Of a stretch of DNA of 64,000 nucleotides, positions 53,327 through 63,924 are shown in pieces. Source of the stretch: Thereva unica (taxonomy: Eukaryota; Arthropoda; Insecta; Diptera; Therevidae); assembly GCA_949987705.1 (NCBI GenBank), contig CATLJY010000865.1:25471-89470 (forward strand). Reading direction: 5' to 3'. The notes under the pieces were generated by a model, which was given only the letters and a program-made list of their open reading frames with translations, was not told the origin of the DNA and did not search any database. Each line of letters starts with the position of its first letter. The stretch's first letter is position 1. The position numbers were made by a program, and so were the translations under genes.

Positions 53327-53913
53327 TTTTGCATTTGTGAGTCGAAATTTTAGTACAAAAGCAACTAGAATTTAAAGCTTGGTTTATATTATATATTAAT
53401 CTACGTATCTAACAAAATAAAAGGAAATTGTGAACTAAGGCGTGTGCGTTTGCTATTTTTTCATCCATTTTTCTACCCGCTACACATGATCGCCAAGGAA
53501 CGTTTATTAACTGTACAAGAGCAGTTTCAAATTAACCCTATAGTTGGTAAACAGCCTCACAGTTCCAAAGTTTTAGTGAGTGCTATTACTTTACCCAGAA
53601 TGGATCTTCGCAATTATTTCTGCACACTACTGGACATTGCACCATGACTTAAACGACATGACGTACTAGCAGTACAAAGGGTGACACCTGATCTTAGACT
53701 ATCACATAAAAAAAACACATGCATGCATGTATAAATACTAACGAAAAATTGACACCAGTAAAGACATTTTTTTTTATTCTGATATTAATTACTCTTTTAA
53801 TTTAACTATATAGAAATTATTTTTAAATATTTCAAATATGCACATTCATCTTGCTAATTGAAATGCTTCAAAAAAAGCAAAAAAAACAATGAGAATCACC
53901 CTTTTATTAAATA
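53327..53913. other. Unassigned stretch with a small unidentified frame
   Basis: A frame at 53444-53647 (after a pyrimidine-rich run) ends LRNYFCTLLDIAP and stops. I do not recognise it. It could be a terminal exon, a transposon scrap or chance. Confidence 0.35.
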
Positions 53914-53983
53914 CTAGCATAAAACCCGCGTGCCTTGCAACGCCTTTAAATAAAAACTGTTTATTATGTGCAATGTTTTCCTT

Positions 53984-54029
<46 letters not shown>

Positions 54030-55675
54030 AAATAAAAAAGTCAGCTGTTATTATCCTTAAAAAGGTTTTATTATATTGCATTTTTTTAATAAATATGGTA
54101 AACAAATTGCTGCGTATATCACCTTTGCTCAACAAATCTGCAAGTTTTGAAGCAGAGATTGGCATGTTTATGTCATCAATAGAAGTGACATTTTAGGGTT
54201 TGACGAACGTTCGTTAAGTTTGTTCGCCTACTTACGTGGGTGCAAGCAATTATGAAGCAATCACAAATGAATATTAAATAAAGTGAATTTCGAGTCATTA
54301 ATTTCTTCGTGATTATAGGGATGCACTGTCAAAATTTCAGCCCTTCAGCTTCAGAGGTTTTGGTTAATTCCATTTCATCCCCTTAGGGGGTGAATTTCGA
54401 GTAATGGCCTCTTAGTGGATGTCCAGGTCATTATAGCCACGCACTATCCAAATTTCAGCCCTATAGCTCCAGTAGTTTGGTAACCCCGTTTCATGAATTT
54501 CGAAAAATCGCTTCTTAGTGAATGTCCACGTCATTATAGAGATGCACTGTCAAAATTTCAGCCGTTTAGCTCCAGCGGTATGGGATAACCCCATTTAACC
54601 CCCTTAGGGGATAAATTTCAAAAAATCGCTCCTAAGTGGATGTCCACGTTATTATAGCGATGCACGGTCAAAATTAAAGCCCTTCAGCTTCAGCGGTGTG
54701 GGTTAACCCCATTTCACCCCCTTAGGGAACGAATTTCGCAAAATCGCTTCTTAGTCATTAAGGGGATGCACTGTCAAAATTTCAGCCCTATAGCTTTAGC
54801 GGTTTGGGTAAACTTCATTTCACCCCCTTAGGGGATGAATTTCGAAAAATCGCTTTATAGTGGATGCCCACGCCATTATAGGGATGCACTGTGAAAATTT
54901 CAGCCCTATAGCTTTAGCGGTTTGGATAAACCCCATTTCACCCCCTTAGGGGATGAATTTCGAAAGATCGCTTTTTAATGAATGTCCACGTCATTATAGG
55001 GTTGCACTGTCAAAATTTCAGCACTATAGCTTTAGCGGTTTGGATAACAACCCCTTTTTTTTCTTCATAAAAACTAGCCTATGTCCGTCTCCAAGGAATA
55101 AACTATGTCTGTAGCAAATTTCATCAAAATCGGTCCAGTGGTTTAGGCGTAAAAGCGTAACAGACAGACAGACCTCGGGGCCTCGGTAGCCTAGGGAGTA
55201 CGGCGTCTGGCTACTATCCCAGAGGTCCCGGGTTCGAATCCCGGCCAGCCCCAAGGTCCTTCGATTTTTCCACTTTCCCACCTACATAACTTTCCTTCGT
55301 TCTTCTTCCCTCTTTACATTCCTGATTCCTTCTGTCATAGCCTTAGTTAGCCCTTCCCCGCTTCACCAAAGCGCATGTCATCGGTTGGTTGATGAGATTC
55401 AACTCGTTTCAGGAGGCATAACACTCCAGGGAGTTGTTTCTCGATGCCCCGATGGCAAAGTCGCCAGTAATGGTTGGGAGTAGGTGGACTGAAAAATATC
55501 GCTGGTAGGTTGTGACAGTTCCTTTCTTCCCCGACTAGAGCTGCTGTTCGACATTGCACTCTATATATGAAGAAAATAGATTGTCGACACAGTATAAAGG
55601 GCGTTTCCTGTGACTCTAGTCTTTCACATAAAAAAAAAGACAGAGTTACTTTCGCATTTATAATATTAGTAAGGA
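53914..55675 (-). mobile_element. Non-autonomous Helitron 1 with minisatellite core, carrying a SINE
   Basis: On the minus strand it starts A|TCCTTACTAATATT at 55675 and ends GCTAG|T at 53914, preceded by a TTGCAAGGC hairpin region. The core holds about seven degenerate units of roughly 115-120 bp, each with GGGATGCACTGTCAAAATTT, an AGCCCTATAGCTTTAGCGG type block and CCCCTTAGGGG. A SINE interrupts it at 55174-55638, and a long A run lies near 53986-54027. It is non-coding. Confidence 0.85.
55174..55638 (+). mobile_element. tRNA-derived SINE
   Basis: The head GGGGCCTCGGTAGCCTAGGG has a box A-like TAGCCTAGGGAGTACGG. It is followed by a T-arm with box B GGTTCGAATCC and an acceptor-like CCAGCCCCA. 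A tRNA-unrelated body of about 380 bp follows and ends in nine A's at 55630-55638. The insertion site is inside Helitron 1: removing it restores the GACAGACAGAC...GTTACTTTCGC sequence seen in Helitron 2. The duplication is a few bases of the GACAG repeat. The anticodon loop is irregular, so this is not a tRNA gene. Confidence 0.85.
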
Positions 55676-55686
55676 TTTTAAAATAA

Positions 55687-56844
55687 TCCTTACTAATATT
55701 ATAAATGCGAAAGTAACTTTGTCTGTCTGTCTGTTACGCTTTCACGCCTAAACCAGGGCTGAAATTTTGACAGTGCATCCCTATAATGGCGTGGACATCC
55801 ACTAAGAAGCGATTTTTCAAAATTCATCCCCTAAAGGGGTGAAACGGGGTTTATCCAAACCGCTAAAGTTATAGGGCTGAAATTTTAACAGTGCATCCCT
55901 ATAATGGCGTGGACATCCACTATAAGACGATTTTTCGAAATTTATCCCCTAAGGGGGTGAAATGGGGTTTACACAAACCGCTGGAGCTATAGGGCTGAAA
56001 TTTTGACAGTGCATCCCCTTAATGACGTGGACATCCACTAAGAAGCGATTTTTCGAAATTCATCCCCTAAGGGGGTGAAATGGGGTTAACCCACACCGCT
56101 GAAGCTGGAGGGCTCTAATTTTGACAGTGCATCACTATAATGACGTGGACATCCACTTAGGAGCGATTTTTTGAAATTTATCCCCTAAGGGGGTTACATA
56201 AATGGGGTTATCCCATACCGCTGGAGCTAAACGGCTGAAATTTTGACAGTGCATCTCTATAATGACGTGGACATTCACTAAGAAGCGATTTTTTGAAATT
56301 CATCCCCTAAAGGGGTGAAATGGGGTTACCAAACTACTGGAGCTACAGGGTTGAAATTTGGACAGTGCATCCCTATAGTGACGTGGACATCCACTAAGAG
56401 GCGATTACTCGAAATGCACCCCCAAAGGGGATGAAATGGGGTTAACCCAAACCTCTGAAGCTGAAGGGCTGAAATTTTGACAGTGCATCCCTATAATCAC
56501 GTAGAAATGAATGACTCGAAATTCACTTTATTTAATATTCATTTGTGATTGCTTCATAATTTCTTACATCCACGTAAATAGGCGAACAAACTTAACGAAC
56601 GTTCGTCAAACTTTAAAATGTCACTTTTCTTGATGACATATACATGCCAATCTCTGCTTCAAAACTTGCAGATTTGTTGAGCAGAGGTGATATTCGCAGT
56701 AATTTGTTTACCATATTTATTAAAAAAATGCACTATAATAAACAGTTTTTAGGGATAATAACAGCTGACTTTTTTGTTGGTTTTTTTTAAGGAAAACATT
56801 GCACATAATAAACAGTTTTTAAAGGCTTTGCAAGGCACGCGGGT
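55687..56844 (+). mobile_element. Non-autonomous Helitron 2, head-to-head with Helitron 1
   Basis: It starts A|TCCTTACTAATATT at 55687 and ends TTGCAAGGCACGCGGGTTTT then ATGCTAG|T at 56844. It is the same family as Helitron 1 in inverse orientation, with 11 bp (TTTTAAAATAA) between the two 5' ends. It has about seven minisatellite units of roughly 115-120 bp. It is non-coding. Confidence 0.88.
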
Positions 56845-57169
56845 TTTATGCTAGTATTTTATATATACTAATGCACATAAAAATTATGTAGGTTAGTTCA
56901 AGAGGTTAGAAAATGCATATGCATATTAATCTAAAATTTCCATTTGTGATCATTTGCGGCTGTTTGGAAAGTATTTGAAAATATCTGATTAAACCGAGGT
57001 TAGGACCGAGATCTTTAATTTATATACTTTACTAAAAATGCCATTTTTAGACAAAAATTATTTAGATAAATTCGTTTGCCTATGTTCAGTCTTGGTATAA
57101 AGAAGTAAGCCTCTAAACATATTATAACGAGACTAAGTAGCCTGCACGGGTTTTTTAGTCTTTCTGTTT
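56845..57169. other. Unassigned AT-rich stretch
   Basis: Nothing is recognised. Confidence 0.4.
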
Positions 57170-57360
57170 TTAATGGGCGCCTATGGGATCCTAGGCTACT
57201 GGAATGCCTATGGTTCAAGTCGCCGACGACCTTCCAGAGCCCCGGGTTTCAATACACTCTACGACTTCGTTCACTTATCTCACCCACAAAACTTCCTTTT
57301 TTTGTGCCTTGCAGCGATAACCTGCCTTTCCTCTTGTCCCCGTCTCCTGCTAGATCAGCG
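57170..57360 (+). repeat. Degenerate SINE-like copy
   Basis: CCCCGGGTTTCAATAC resembles the box B region of the SINE at 55174, and the following pyrimidine-rich stretch (ACTTCGTTCACTTATCTCAC, then CCTTTCCTCTTG) resembles its body start. The similarity is weak. Confidence 0.35.
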
Positions 57361-57977
57361 CTCTAAGAATTGTTTTAATACTTTTTTTAAAAAAAGCTCC
57401 TGTTGTTATTGATCATCTGGTCGTCCACTGGAAGCAGGGCAAGAATTTCAACTTCCATTCTTCATGCGCACTGGGATTATCATTATTATGCACGGTATAC
57501 AGCAAACGAAGGTAATGTAAAAGCGACGCCAGCTTCGAATACGCGCCTGGTGACGTCAGCCGTAATGCTGAAACAACAAGAACAACTTCGATTTTATATG
57601 GGAAGTGTTCCCCACGTGACATCAGCACTAAAATACCGTATACGGTATACAGTCTTTTACATTACCTTGTTTCGGAATACCGTGACTATGGATGAACGTC
57701 AAGCTACCCGCGAAGCAAGCGGCGGTTGCACTGAAAAGGGCCGTGACTTTGTAATTAAGCTCAAAAACGCTGGCTGGAAAATTTTAATCCTATTTCCTTC
57801 AGAACCATGGAACTATCCTGAAATTTTTACACAATCTTCCTCACACATATAGATACATAAAACAAAATTTAAATGATGGACATTAGCTTTTTATTTTTAA
57901 ATAGAGTTGAGTTTTAACTTCGCCGCTTTTCAGTGCAGCCGCCGCTAGCTGCGCCGCTAGCTTGACCTTCATGACTT
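57361..57977. other. Stretch with a palindrome and an unsupported frame
   Basis: TACCGTATACGGTA near 57632 is a perfect palindrome. AAGGTAATGTAAAAG (57508) recurs inverted at 57653. A 149-codon frame (57403-57852) spans these repeats but shows no domain and has odd composition, so I do not call it a gene. Confidence 0.45.
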
Positions 57978-58088
57978 GGGCATATGAAAATTCGTAGCCG
58001 ATGCCGGTTCACGATGTCGATGGGTGAGGGGGTTTTTATGCTGAGGCTATGGAGGGAAATAAATTTCATGTTCGAGTCATCAGCTAAG
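57978..58088 (+). repeat. 110-bp direct repeat, copy 1
   Basis: GGGCATATGAAAATTCGTAG through GAGGCTATGGAGGGAAATAA recurs at 59209-59320 in the same orientation. The pair brackets about 1.1 kb that contains two palindromic elements. Confidence 0.8.
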
Positions 58089-58181
58089 CGTATGTTTGTT
58101 TTTTCGTGGGCATAGGAAAGGAAGGTTCGTAGTGTTTATTGTGTGCTCTTTGTGGGTGAGGGGTTTTACTGAATGGAAGGC

Positions 58182-58869
58182 AATTTCTCTAACTCGTAGT
58201 GTAATATCATAGACTCGCCAAGTTTTTAACTCGTAAAAAGTGGCAAAATATTGTATTTTAACATTTTTTACTGCACGTGTATTACCGGTGATAAGTTGGT
58301 TAGTGATCCGAGTGAATAAATTGAATAAAATTGATAAGGTGACCAGTTTTGTTTACATTCATGGTGGTTTTTTCTCATTAATTTAGGGAAAAAATGTTGG
58401 ATTTATGTGGTAATGAAATTAAAAGTGAATTTAAAATGGTTAAAAATTATTTCGGAATGGTTAATAAAACATAAGTGCAAGTACCACCACACAACATGAA
58501 TAACAAAAATTTTGAACTTTTTCCTACACATTTTTCTGCTTTAATATTTTTAAAAATTATTCTTCAACAAGCTTTAATCACTTTAAATTCACTTTTAACT
58601 CAATAACCACACAAATTCAACATTTTTGACCTAAAATAACTCGACAAAACCACAGCGAATGTAAACAAAATTGGTCACCTTCACAATTAAACCATTAAAA
58701 CATATTGGTTCACTAAATTTTTTGAAATTGTTTTAATTCAATCACTGAAACACTAATCACTGGTAATCCAGGTGCAGAAAAAAGTGATAAAATATTAAAA
58801 TACAATATTTTACAACTTTTTATTGAAAAAATGAACTAAAAAACTTGGCTCCACTATTACACGAGAAAT
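58182..58869. mobile_element. Palindromic (foldback-like) element of about 690 bp
   Basis: Inverted arms of roughly 300 bp include CGCCAAGTTTTT near the left end and AAAAACTTGGC near the right. Inside are matching AAGGTGACCA.TTTTGTTTAC and AAAGTGAATTTAAA blocks. The loop lies near 58480-58560. Non-coding; the boundaries are approximate. Confidence 0.75.
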
Positions 58870-58941
58870 GTCCTCTATTCAAGGAAATGTAGGATCGGCA
58901 CCGGCTTCTTCCAGGCCTGTAGCTACGATGGGTTTGCTGGA

Positions 58942-59130
58942 GGCCCTATCAGAACCTCAAATATGCAGCGTACTGCAAATTTAAGACATGATATGAACAT
59001 GCAGCACGCTGCTTTGCTTGTCATTTTACCAGCCTGAGCCAATTGAAATACTTTTGATTGCAGCGTGCTGCATTTTTATCTCATGTCCTAATTTACTGCA
59101 CGCTGCCAATTTCGATGTTCTGATACGGCC
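58942..59130. mobile_element. 189-bp MITE with GCAGC-rich inverted arms
   Basis: The arms start GGCCCTATCAGAACCTC and, inverted, GGCCGTATCAGAACATC, and include GCAGCACGCTGC-type palindromes. The arms cover most of the element. No clear target duplication is seen. Confidence 0.75.
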
Positions 59131-59208
59131 TGCGAACGATATAGGCGAAGGGGTAGAGGAGGGAAGCATTGCAACTCCAGTCCTTTAGCTATTAAGTTTA
59201 TTATTATA

Positions 59209-59320
59209 TGGGCATATGAAAATTCGTAGCCAAAGTCCGTTCACGATGTCCATGGGTGAGGAGGTTTTTACCCAGAGGCTATGGAGGGAAATAAATTACA
59301 TATCCTAGTTTTCAGCTAAA
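59209..59320 (+). repeat. 110-bp direct repeat, copy 2
   Basis: It pairs with 57978-58088. Differences are scattered substitutions. It is too short, and lacks retroelement signals, to be called an LTR. Confidence 0.8.
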
Positions 59321-59589
59321 GCCGGCTCTAAACGATGCTATGAGCACTTTACTTTCCAACGTTGGACGTTTGATGGTAGAACGCATTGTGTGGCCGCTAC
59401 TCGAACTACGAATGTCCAATGTCAAGCGTCCAACGATGGTGTTTGAACAGGTTCGGAGTGTTGTCACTCAAACTTTGGAAGCTCTGATGCTGTATTTGAC
59501 GATACATTTATGTCCTTAGTATGAAACTCTTCGTATCATATTTCAATTACCCTAACCCACTCAATTCAATTGAGTAACAACTAAAAGAA

Positions 59590-59825
59590 GAAGCGAGAAG
59601 GGGAAGTGAACAGAATTTGGAAGTGACGTAATGAATCTACCCAAGGTCGATGAACCCACAGGTGAGTTACGAGAGCATACCGGCAAAATGAGTCTACGCA
59701 ACGCCTGGAATTCCTCATTGTGACAGAGGACACAGACGATGTCCTTTTGGATTGCCGGAGATTAGCCGAGCAAACTGCTGCACTGTAACCTACAGCTAAA
59801 GGCACGGCTAAGAGCAACGAACGTC
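59590..59825 (+). pseudogene. Possible I/R1-type LINE C-terminal scrap
   Basis: Shifted frames give PGIPHC and then TEDTDDVLLDCRRLAEQ, which recall the C-terminal Cys-His finger of I/R1-group ORF2 proteins. Too degenerate to be sure. The Harbinger-type element at 59829 interrupts this region. Confidence 0.3.
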
Positions 59826-59828
59826 TTA

Positions 59829-61616
59829 GGCCGGTATTCACAGTCGATTCTTAAGCATGGACTTAAGAATTTCTTAAATACGTTCGCCTTATTTGAATAA
59901 GGCGTTCTTAAGAAATCATGTATTCACAGTCATGCCTTAAGGTGAACTTTATTAAGCAATTGCTTAAGCATTTCCCTTGTTATTTTGCAGTAATTCCACT
60001 ATTTATGTCGTCTCCAAGGCAACTTAAGCAATTGCTTATATTTGATTTTTTAATTAAAGTGTGAAAAAATATATTTAGCCCAGTCACTTTGTACAAAAAA
60101 ACGAGCAAACCTCTAAGATAATGAAACTGGAGATTTATCAGCGGGATTCTCTTTTATTTTGGGGTCACAAATAATTTCCCAAAAGTCCATAAAGCCAGCT
60201 GACCGGCTACTCGAGTTATGGAGGGTCAAAGGTAACGAAAATCAATTTTTCTCAAAGATTTCCTAAACTATCGGTTCTATGCAATTTTTGGCTAAGTAAA
60301 GATTGTTCGTGAGATGAATCTGCAAAAAAATGTCTTATACGAAATTTACGTAAAACCAATGGTTTTTGATATATGGTGCTGGGAAAACTCGGGCGCTGCA
60401 TTCTTTTCCGCGCCACCTTTGAAGTATAATGCAAGCAGCGCTTTACATGGTATCCCTAATAGGCCTAGTCCGTAGGTTATAAGGTATGAAATGTTTTTTT
60501 GATTATCTCTCTATCTCTTCTATCTCCACCTCTTTCATCAATACTCATCCCAGAGGAAAATAACGAAATGAGGTTGGCGTTAAGGACTTTTGGGAAATTA
60601 TTTGTGACCCCAAAATAAAGAGAACTCCGCTGATAAATCTCCAGCTGCACTGCACTGAACACGTACCCTACGGTATCCTACCAACAATTCGTGAATGTCT
60701 GTATGTAAAGTTATGGCCGCTCAAAGCTCAACCTTGATCATGTTATTGTGGTTGAAAGCAGTTCTTTGCGATTAACTCATAAGATATTAATTTGTGTCGG
60801 TTAATGCCACTTTGACTTAAAGTGCTAGTAATTACCTTTATAATGAGGCCTTGGTCGTCATTCTCGCTTGTATAGTTTGCGAGCAATCCAACGCCAAAGT
60901 TCGCACTGCACGTGCTTGAAATAACTGATAACGCCATTTTTGTTGAATATCTCGTTAACGGTTGCTCATGTGAAATTGTAGTAAACAGCGGAAATATGGG
61001 CATTGAAATATCGTTCAAATCAGCTATTGACCGAAACTCTTTCGTTTCATGTCCGCAGCATAGCGGGTGAAAAGTCAACTCCGAAGGTTACGACACTCGC
61101 TTCCAGACAGTTTCGCGTGCCAGATGAATTAGAATTTTATATAATGTTCGGAATTATCGATTCAACAAACTTGATTTTTTCATTGTCAGATAGATGTACC
61201 CGAACAATTTCCAAAAAAAAAATTGCGTACATCGTAAAATTCAATTACATTTTACTAATTGCACTGGACTATATTGAAAAATCAAATATAAGCAATTGCT
61301 TAAGGCACCCTTGACACCTACTACTACTACGCATTAGTTTTCATTATTACTGAAATAATCGCGGAAACCCCCTAAAAAGGGGTGTTTTTTTTTTCATTTT
61401 TAGGGGTGACGCCCTAATTTTAGGACCGCGGGACCTCGATTTTCGTGATCAGCGACCCCAAAAACGTTTAGGGTTCGATTTTCTTAACGGTGTTATTCTG
61501 GAACACCATAACGCGCGTTTTGAATGGACTATAAGGAGCGACTGTGAATCGAAACGACACCTTAAGCAATTGCTTAAGCATGAACTTTGAATAAGCACTG
61601 ACTAAGAATACCGGCC
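59829..61616. mobile_element. PIF/Harbinger-type non-autonomous element with TTA duplication
   Basis: GGCCGGTATTC at 59829 and its exact inverse ending at 61616 are flanked by TTA (59826-59828, 61617-61619). The terminal repeat and 3-bp TTA duplication fit PIF/Harbinger. Repeated TTAAGCAATTGCTTA palindromes lie near both ends. A TA-flanked element occupies 60080-61269. No transposase is present. Confidence 0.82.
60080..61269. mobile_element. TA-flanked element nested in the Harbinger-type element
   Basis: The right end matches the MITE at 49748 (ACTAATTGCACTGGAC, with 70 bp further inward) and TA flanks both ends (60078-60079, 61270-61271). The left end shares only GCCCAGT. Inverted blocks of about 61 bp (60127-60188 and 60584-60644, core TTTTGGGGTCACAAATAATT) lie inside and may mark yet another insertion. 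Harbinger-type arms (AAATATAAGCAATTGCTTAA) resume outside. Confidence 0.6.
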
Positions 61617-61619
61617 TTA

Positions 61620-62090
61620 GAGTATAATGGTACGATCGTTTGATCTACTGACTAAAGTGGAGGAGAAGCTAAATTCCTCGATCAGAAGCTAAGACGGAAA
61701 TGAACAAAAAAGAATTGAGTTGGGCTTAGAAGTACCAGTAGTATTATCAGGTAAATAAATGCTGATCCAGCTTTGCGACGCATATTAAACTTAACATTCA
61801 TTACGTTTTGGTAGAAAATTAGCCAGTCTAAAGAGAATTTCATGAGGCATCTTAAGCCCATCTTAAGATAATTGTAATTAGGTCTAATGACCCAACTAGT
61901 TGGTGATTTTATTTAGAATTAGAATACGGTATAACCGACAGCCTTGAGCGTGTCGGCATCATAATGCTTGAACCTTCCAACGCACGAAAATAGAAAGAAT
62001 CCAATAAAATATTTGTGTAGAATTAAAAATGAGTCTTAAAATCACGCCAAAGAAGTATAACTTCTAATGCGTGTACAGAAGTACCCACAC
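61620..62090. other. Unassigned stretch
   Basis: Nothing is recognised. Confidence 0.4.
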
Positions 62091-62094
62091 CCAC

Positions 62095-62516
62095 TGTTTT
62101 TTTTTATTGTGGTCCGATCAAACTATCCTTTTGCGCAAAGGATTCGTCAAATGTGACCAGCAGACGCTTGCGTAATGGAGATCTGCCGAAAGAGCAGGGC
62201 TCGATTTTCTTTAACTAACTTGAGGAAAGAACTTCCAACACGTCTTTTCACAATTTTTTGCTTCCTGAAATTGTCCTGTTCTAACCGGTCCAGCATTCAT
62301 TTTGCAGTGCATTTTGCAGATAATTACAGTGCATTTATAATTTATATTGCAATACCGTCTTGTTTTATTTTAATGAAATTATTGCAGAAAATAGACACTA
62401 GATTTAGGTACAATTTGAGTGTTTCATTTATTTATCCCAACATATCATTCGAAAGCTGTAGGCATCGAAAGTAAAAGTTTAAAGTGTAGGTGGTCTTAAT
62501 TTTTTACGCAGCACTG
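62095..62516 (-). pseudogene. Possible Tc1-like transposon end and transposase scrap
   Basis: The right border, read on the minus strand, is TA|CAGTGCTGCGTAAAAAATTA, a Tc1/mariner-type TIR with TA. Minus-strand codons SSFLKLVKENRALLFRQISI recall the Tc1 helix-turn-helix region. The other end is not found. Confidence 0.35.
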
Positions 62517-62645
62517 TATATGTGTCCTCGAGAATTACTCTAAGGATTTCGACTGCAATAAATTTTGACCGGAGTGGCTCATAAATCCACGGCCAAAGAC
62601 TCATGAGTTCTTCCAATCGCAATCGTAAAACGCAGCAGTAAATTT

Positions 62646-62861
62646 ACTGCGTTTGTAGTGCTCAGCGGTCATTTTGATTTTAATCGTGTACCTTTCGGGC
62701 TTTATAATTCTATTGAAATTATAGAAATTTTAAGAGACGGGGAGCTACATGATCAAAATTGTAATTTCAAGGAGGACGATGCAATAGAGGGGATGAAGCA
62801 AGTCTTGCAGCTTGCGGTGTCTAATGGCCTTTTTTTGTTATGTGACACACTAGAGACTTAG
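62646..62861 (+). pseudogene. Gypsy reverse transcriptase scrap
   Basis: GHFDFNRVPFGLYNS matches the RT block FxRxPFGLxNxP of gypsy elements, and DAIEGMKQVLQLAVSNGL resembles the H..HL..V...L...GL block that follows YxDD. The segment carrying YxDD between them is deleted. Confidence 0.55.
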
Positions 62862-63148
62862 GGAAGGCCCCAGAATAAAGAGGAAGAAATTACATAACCG
62901 CACCGTCACTCCTTTACGGACGAAAATCAAGGCACTGATAAACCTCCTTTGAAAATGCAAAGCATGTGCAGAGTTTCCAAGCCTAGCAGGCTATTTCAGA
63001 AGCTTATCTTCGCACTCTTGTCTAAGCCGACAGATGTACCCCTGAGTACTCCTGACCAGAGGACTAGTTATGTATATCAGTGCTCCATCGTAAGTGCTGC
63101 CTAGAATTCCTACTGCATAGGCTTTTCTTTTTTTCCTTTAACAAGAAA
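62862..63148. other. Unassigned stretch
   Basis: No gene is visible; it may include further decayed gypsy sequence. Confidence 0.35.
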
Positions 63149-63883
63149 TATTCTATCATTCCCGACTTTTGTTTTTTTTTTAAATTTACTGAAATTTGAA
63201 TAACTCCTAAAGTAATTATCATAAAGTAGCCTAATTAGGCTCATCTTTTAGGTAAATGTGTATTCTTTTATTTGGTATAAAGCACAGCAACCTGAGTGGC
63301 TCCGTTCAAAAAATATGTAGGCTCAAACCAATGCTTTGCATCTCGACCTGGCAGATTTCTTCGTTTTCTCAGAAAATTCGTTACTAACAGTACATTTTTT
63401 TTGATTTTCTGATGCACCAAACTATTACCTATAATATTTCCATATACAATAAGTGTTTATTTTGGGTAGTTTGTAGGTAGTAGTAGTAGTAGTAGTTTTA
63501 TCGTGAACAATTAAAAGTTACTCGTCTTTCACTGCGGCATAGTAGCATTGGTTTGAGCCTACTTATTTTTTGAACGGAGTCACTCAGGTTGCTGTGCTTT
63601 ATACCAAATAAAAGAATACACATTTACTTAAAAGATGAGCCTAATTAGGCTACTTTATGATAATTACTTTAGGAGTTATTCAAATTTCAGTAAATTAAAA
63701 AAAAAAACAAAATTTTTTCCCTAATCACCCTGTATCTTAGTGGATAGTGGAGATAGTCGCCCTCTGTAGAACAATTTTTTTCTCCAAAGACATCCAGGAA
63801 TCACCCCTGAAAATATTAGCCGCGTACTGCAACAAGGAATTATTAAATTTCTGATGACCTTTCAAGTCGGGAATGATAGAATA
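63149..63883. mobile_element. Palindromic element related to the foldback at 33322
   Basis: TATTCTATCATTCCCGAC and its exact inverse bound the unit. Inside, arms of about 150 bp (63182-63331 and 63550-63697) are near-perfect inverses around a loop with AGT repeats. The stretch 63727-63825 matches the foldback right arm near 34344-34434 (TGTATCTTAGTGGATAGTGG). The left arm lacks that block, so this copy is asymmetric or rearranged. Confidence 0.75.
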
Positions 63884-63924
63884 TGAGTATTTTAACTTAT
63901 TAAAACGACAAGAAGAACACCTAA

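Noticed and set aside
53986..54027. Poly-F / poly-K frames around the A run
   Set aside because: Translations of a homopolymer; no coding meaning.
55174..55255. Functional tRNA gene
   Set aside because: Irregular anticodon stem-loop, poor acceptor pairing, a fused 380-bp body and a poly-A tail; it is a SINE head.
53914..56844. Regularly spaced repeats resembling a CRISPR array
   Set aside because: Units are contiguous 115-120 bp minisatellites inside Helitrons with no spacer structure, in a eukaryotic genome.
57403..57852. 149-codon plus-strand frame
   Set aside because: No domain or motif, spans inverted repeats and has unusual composition; likely chance.
57978..59320. LTR retrotransposon bounded by the 110-bp direct repeats
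   Set aside because: No TG...CA ends, PBS, polypurine tract or coding sequence between them.
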